A stretch of DNA of 8,764 nucleotides from Gammaproteobacteria bacterium. GTDB lineage: Bacteria; Pseudomonadota; Gammaproteobacteria; Steroidobacterales; Steroidobacteraceae. Of this stretch, positions 7,588 through 8,764 are shown one piece after another. The stretch is from positions 1,158-9,921 of the forward strand of contig PMHN01000205.1 in NCBI GenBank assembly GCA_003156695.1, in the 5' to 3' direction. The notes under the pieces are model-generated. The model was not told where the DNA came from and did not search any database. It was given only the letters and a program-made list of their open reading frames with translations. Positions within the stretch are counted from its first letter, which is position 1. The number at the start of each line of letters is the position of its first letter. Both the position numbers and the translations under genes were made by a program.

Positions 7588-7847
7588 TATTTTTTTCGCA
7601 GCGCTTCACGCGTCACCTCGTTCTCGAGCATCGACTCCGCGAGCAACTTCTTCAGCCTCGCGTTCTCCGCTTCCAGCGCCCTCAGCCGCTTCGCATCCGA
7701 CACATCCATGCCGCCAAACTTGCTGCGCCACAGGTAGTAACTCGCCTCCGAGAACCCATGCCGGCGGCACAGATCCTTCACCGCCACGCCCTTATCACCT
7801 TCCCGCAGGAAGCCGATGATCTGCTCTTCCGTAAATCGCTTCTTCAC
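7587..7847 (-). CDS. IS3-family transposase OrfA (helix-turn-helix)
   Basis: This is the 86-residue DNA-binding part of the transposase. It begins [13 protein letters not shown], the usual start of IS407-type OrfA proteins, followed by a helix-turn-helix (about residues 18-45, [20 protein letters not shown]) and a leucine-zipper-like coiled coil ([18 protein letters not shown]). The frame can also start at a TTG at 7853, but GGAGG at 7858-7854 would touch that codon, while the GTG at 7847 has a six-base spacer, so 7847 is chosen. The last codons, CGA AAA AAA TAG, contain the frameshift site. Confidence 0.9.
   Translation of the reverse strand: MKKRFTEEQIIGFLREGDKGVAVKDLCRRHGFSEASYYLWRSKFGGMDVSDAKRLRALEAENARLKKLLAESMLENEVTREALRKK
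7590..7596 (-). promoter_or_regulatory. Programmed -1 frameshift heptamer A AAA AAA
   Basis: Seven A residues on the minus strand end OrfA as CGA AAA AAA TAG. A -1 slip on the heptamer continues as ATA GTG ACC, exactly the OrfB frame, giving an OrfAB transposase. This is the established mechanism for IS3-family elements. I did not identify a stimulatory stem-loop. Confidence 0.8.
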
Positions 7848-7872
7848 GTCCAACCTCCGGCGCCGGGGTTAG

Positions 7873-7912
7873 ACTCTAATCCTGCGCGCTACTCAAAACA
7901 GGGGGGACGTCG
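7873..7912. repeat. Right inverted repeat of the IS3-family element
   Basis: This is the partner of the left repeat, lying upstream of orfA. It ends in a run of six G followed by ACGTCG. The sequence just outside (GCCTCCATTTCTGGGGG, 7917-7933) still resembles an IS407-type end, so the true terminus may be a little further right. Confidence 0.65.
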
Positions 7913-8020
7913 AGACGCCTCCATTTCTGGGGGACCGCTCGCGCAACGGTTGATCTTGAACTCTATGAACGGAATACCGAATCAATGATCGCCTCCACGA
8001 CAAGCGTATGAGTCAACGAC

Positions 8021-8764
8021 ATGTATAACTTCCTCGTAACGGCTCAAGACGGAGCCTGGGACCAGTTGGGTTACGAGTACCCCCGTGGGCGTTTCCTTGA
8101 GTACACAGACGACGACATCGCTAGAAGCTTCCAGGAACTGAAAGATCCTCAGATCCAGACGCTGTTAGAGCTTCCGTGTTTGTTCGCTTACGAGGGCGAC
8201 AGCGAAGCGATGCGGCTTGGCAGGCTGCGAAAGGTCCGCCCTCGCCCTCGCACGCTTTATATCGAGTTCGAACTTGACGCGAATGTCCCTCCCATTCCAT
8301 TTCAGCGCATTGCACCACTTCAGATTGCTTTGGACATTCGCGGTTGGGAGCTGAGCCGCACGCACTGGGCGATCAAGGATGAAGATCTACTCGAAATACT
8401 GTCGAGCGCGGGTGCTATCCCCGCCCAGCCTGCCGCTCCCAAAATTCAGAAGGCTAACCTGCCACCACTGTCGCGGCCCGAGCTACAAGCTGGATCGGTA
8501 GGTGAGTTTGTCGAAAAGGTTCTCAACTTCGATCATGGTTCCAAGGAAGTTTTTTACCGGGGCCACTCGATTAGGACTCGGTACCGGCTGGAGCCAGCTC
8601 TATTCCGAAAAGACGAAAGAGGCAATTTCAAACACCTGGATGCTGAAGACAGGCTTTATCGCGAGCTCCTAGTATCGAACTCAGCGGACTTCCAGGGAGA
8701 TATATATACGCTTGATCGGCTAGTGCGCATGCAGCACTACTCGCTGCCAACTCGCCTACTCGAC
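8021..8764 (+). CDS. FRG-domain protein, N-terminal 248 residues (runs off the window)
   Basis: An open frame runs from the ATG at 8021 to the last base without a stop. The start lacks a clear Shine-Dalgarno sequence, but the frame is closed by a TGA at 8009-8011, so the gene cannot begin much earlier. Residues 1 to about 130 form a compact soluble region I cannot assign to a family (FLVTAQDGAWDQLGYEY, LPCLFAYEG, DIRGWELSRTHWAIKDEDLL). A Pro/Ala-rich linker near 131-155 follows. From about residue 160 an FRG domain begins: the FYRGHS motif, YRLEPALFRK, an LYRELL helix and MQHYSLPTRLLD at the window end. FRG proteins are frequent in defence islands and other accessory regions, but their activity is poorly known. 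Base composition looks less GC-rich than the operon to the left. It starts about 95 bases after the IS end. Confidence 0.85.
   Translation, partial: MYNFLVTAQDGAWDQLGYEYPRGRFLEYTDDDIARSFQELKDPQIQTLLELPCLFAYEGDSEAMRLGRLRKVRPRPRTLYIEFELDANVPPIPFQRIAPLQIALDIRGWELSRTHWAIKDEDLLEILSSAGAIPAQPAAPKIQKANLPPLSRPELQAGSVGEFVEKVLNFDHGSKEVFYRGHSIRTRYRLEPALFRKDERGNFKHLDAEDRLYRELLVSNSADFQGDIYTLDRLVRMQHYSLPTRLLD

Larger units (their letters stand above)
6701..7927 (-). mobile_element. IS3-family insertion sequence, IS407-like group
   Basis: The element holds overlapping orfA and orfB on the minus strand between imperfect inverted repeats. The left end from 6711 (CGACGTCCTCCCGCTTTCAG, on to ATTAGAG near 6749) matches the inverted right end from 7912 (CGACGTCCCCCCTGTTTTGA, on to ATTAGAG near 7873). 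A further block, GAAAGGGAGGCG at 6701-6712, matches GAAATGGAGGCG (inverted, 7927-7916) with a 5-base indel between the blocks, so the ends are placed there. The exact termini are uncertain: neither end shows the usual TG...CA, and no target duplication could be found. The coding part appears intact, so the copy may be recent or still active, perhaps with a decayed end. Confidence 0.85.

Noticed and set aside
7452..7988. Plus-strand open frames across the IS
   Set aside because: They are shadows of orfA and orfB, which have clear family matches on the other strand.
8008..8028. ATG at 8008 as the start of the FRG gene
   Set aside because: Its frame reaches a TAA after six codons and is not the FRG frame.

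Overview
The window is GC-rich proteobacterial DNA, most likely from a gamma- or betaproteobacterium. This is inferred from high GC, diheme c4 cytochrome and HiPIP genes, Shine-Dalgarno-led genes and an IS3-family element; no taxonomic marker is present. It looks like chromosome next to an accessory region with integrative-element scars and an insertion sequence.

Left part (1-1610): the 5' end of an unidentified exported protein on the minus strand, a divergently transcribed periplasmic alpha/beta hydrolase of the proline-iminopeptidase type (256-1341), and about 270 bases with no recognisable gene. At 1614-1658 lies the 3' half of a CAT-anticodon (Met-like) tRNA on the minus strand, from the anticodon loop to the CCA end. 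No matching 5' half follows it. Just beyond it are three tandem 10-bp repeats (1724-1753) that look like integrase arm sites. Together these read as the scar of a tRNA-integrating element whose body lay to the right.

Centre (2026-6607): a SulP-type anion permease with a STAS domain on the minus strand. Divergent from it, on the plus strand, is a three-gene set: a Cyc2-like fusion of a monoheme cytochrome and an outer-membrane porin, a diheme cytochrome c4, and a Tat-exported high-potential iron-sulfur protein (HiPIP). These three could form an electron path from the cell surface across the outer membrane into the periplasm. The parts resemble those of the Acidithiobacillus ferrooxidans Fe(II)-oxidation chain, with a HiPIP where rusticyanin would be. 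The SulP permease could supply bicarbonate or sulfate. Function and substrate are inferred, not shown. A 340-bp divergent intergenic region carries a mirrored TGTAAA(G)TACGC element that may be a shared control site.

Right part (6701-8764): an IS3-family element (IS407-like) on the minus strand with orfA, orfB, a DDE triad and an A AAA AAA -1 frameshift site. After it comes the start of a gene running off the window whose C-terminal part is an FRG domain, a domain often seen in phage-defence and other accessory loci.
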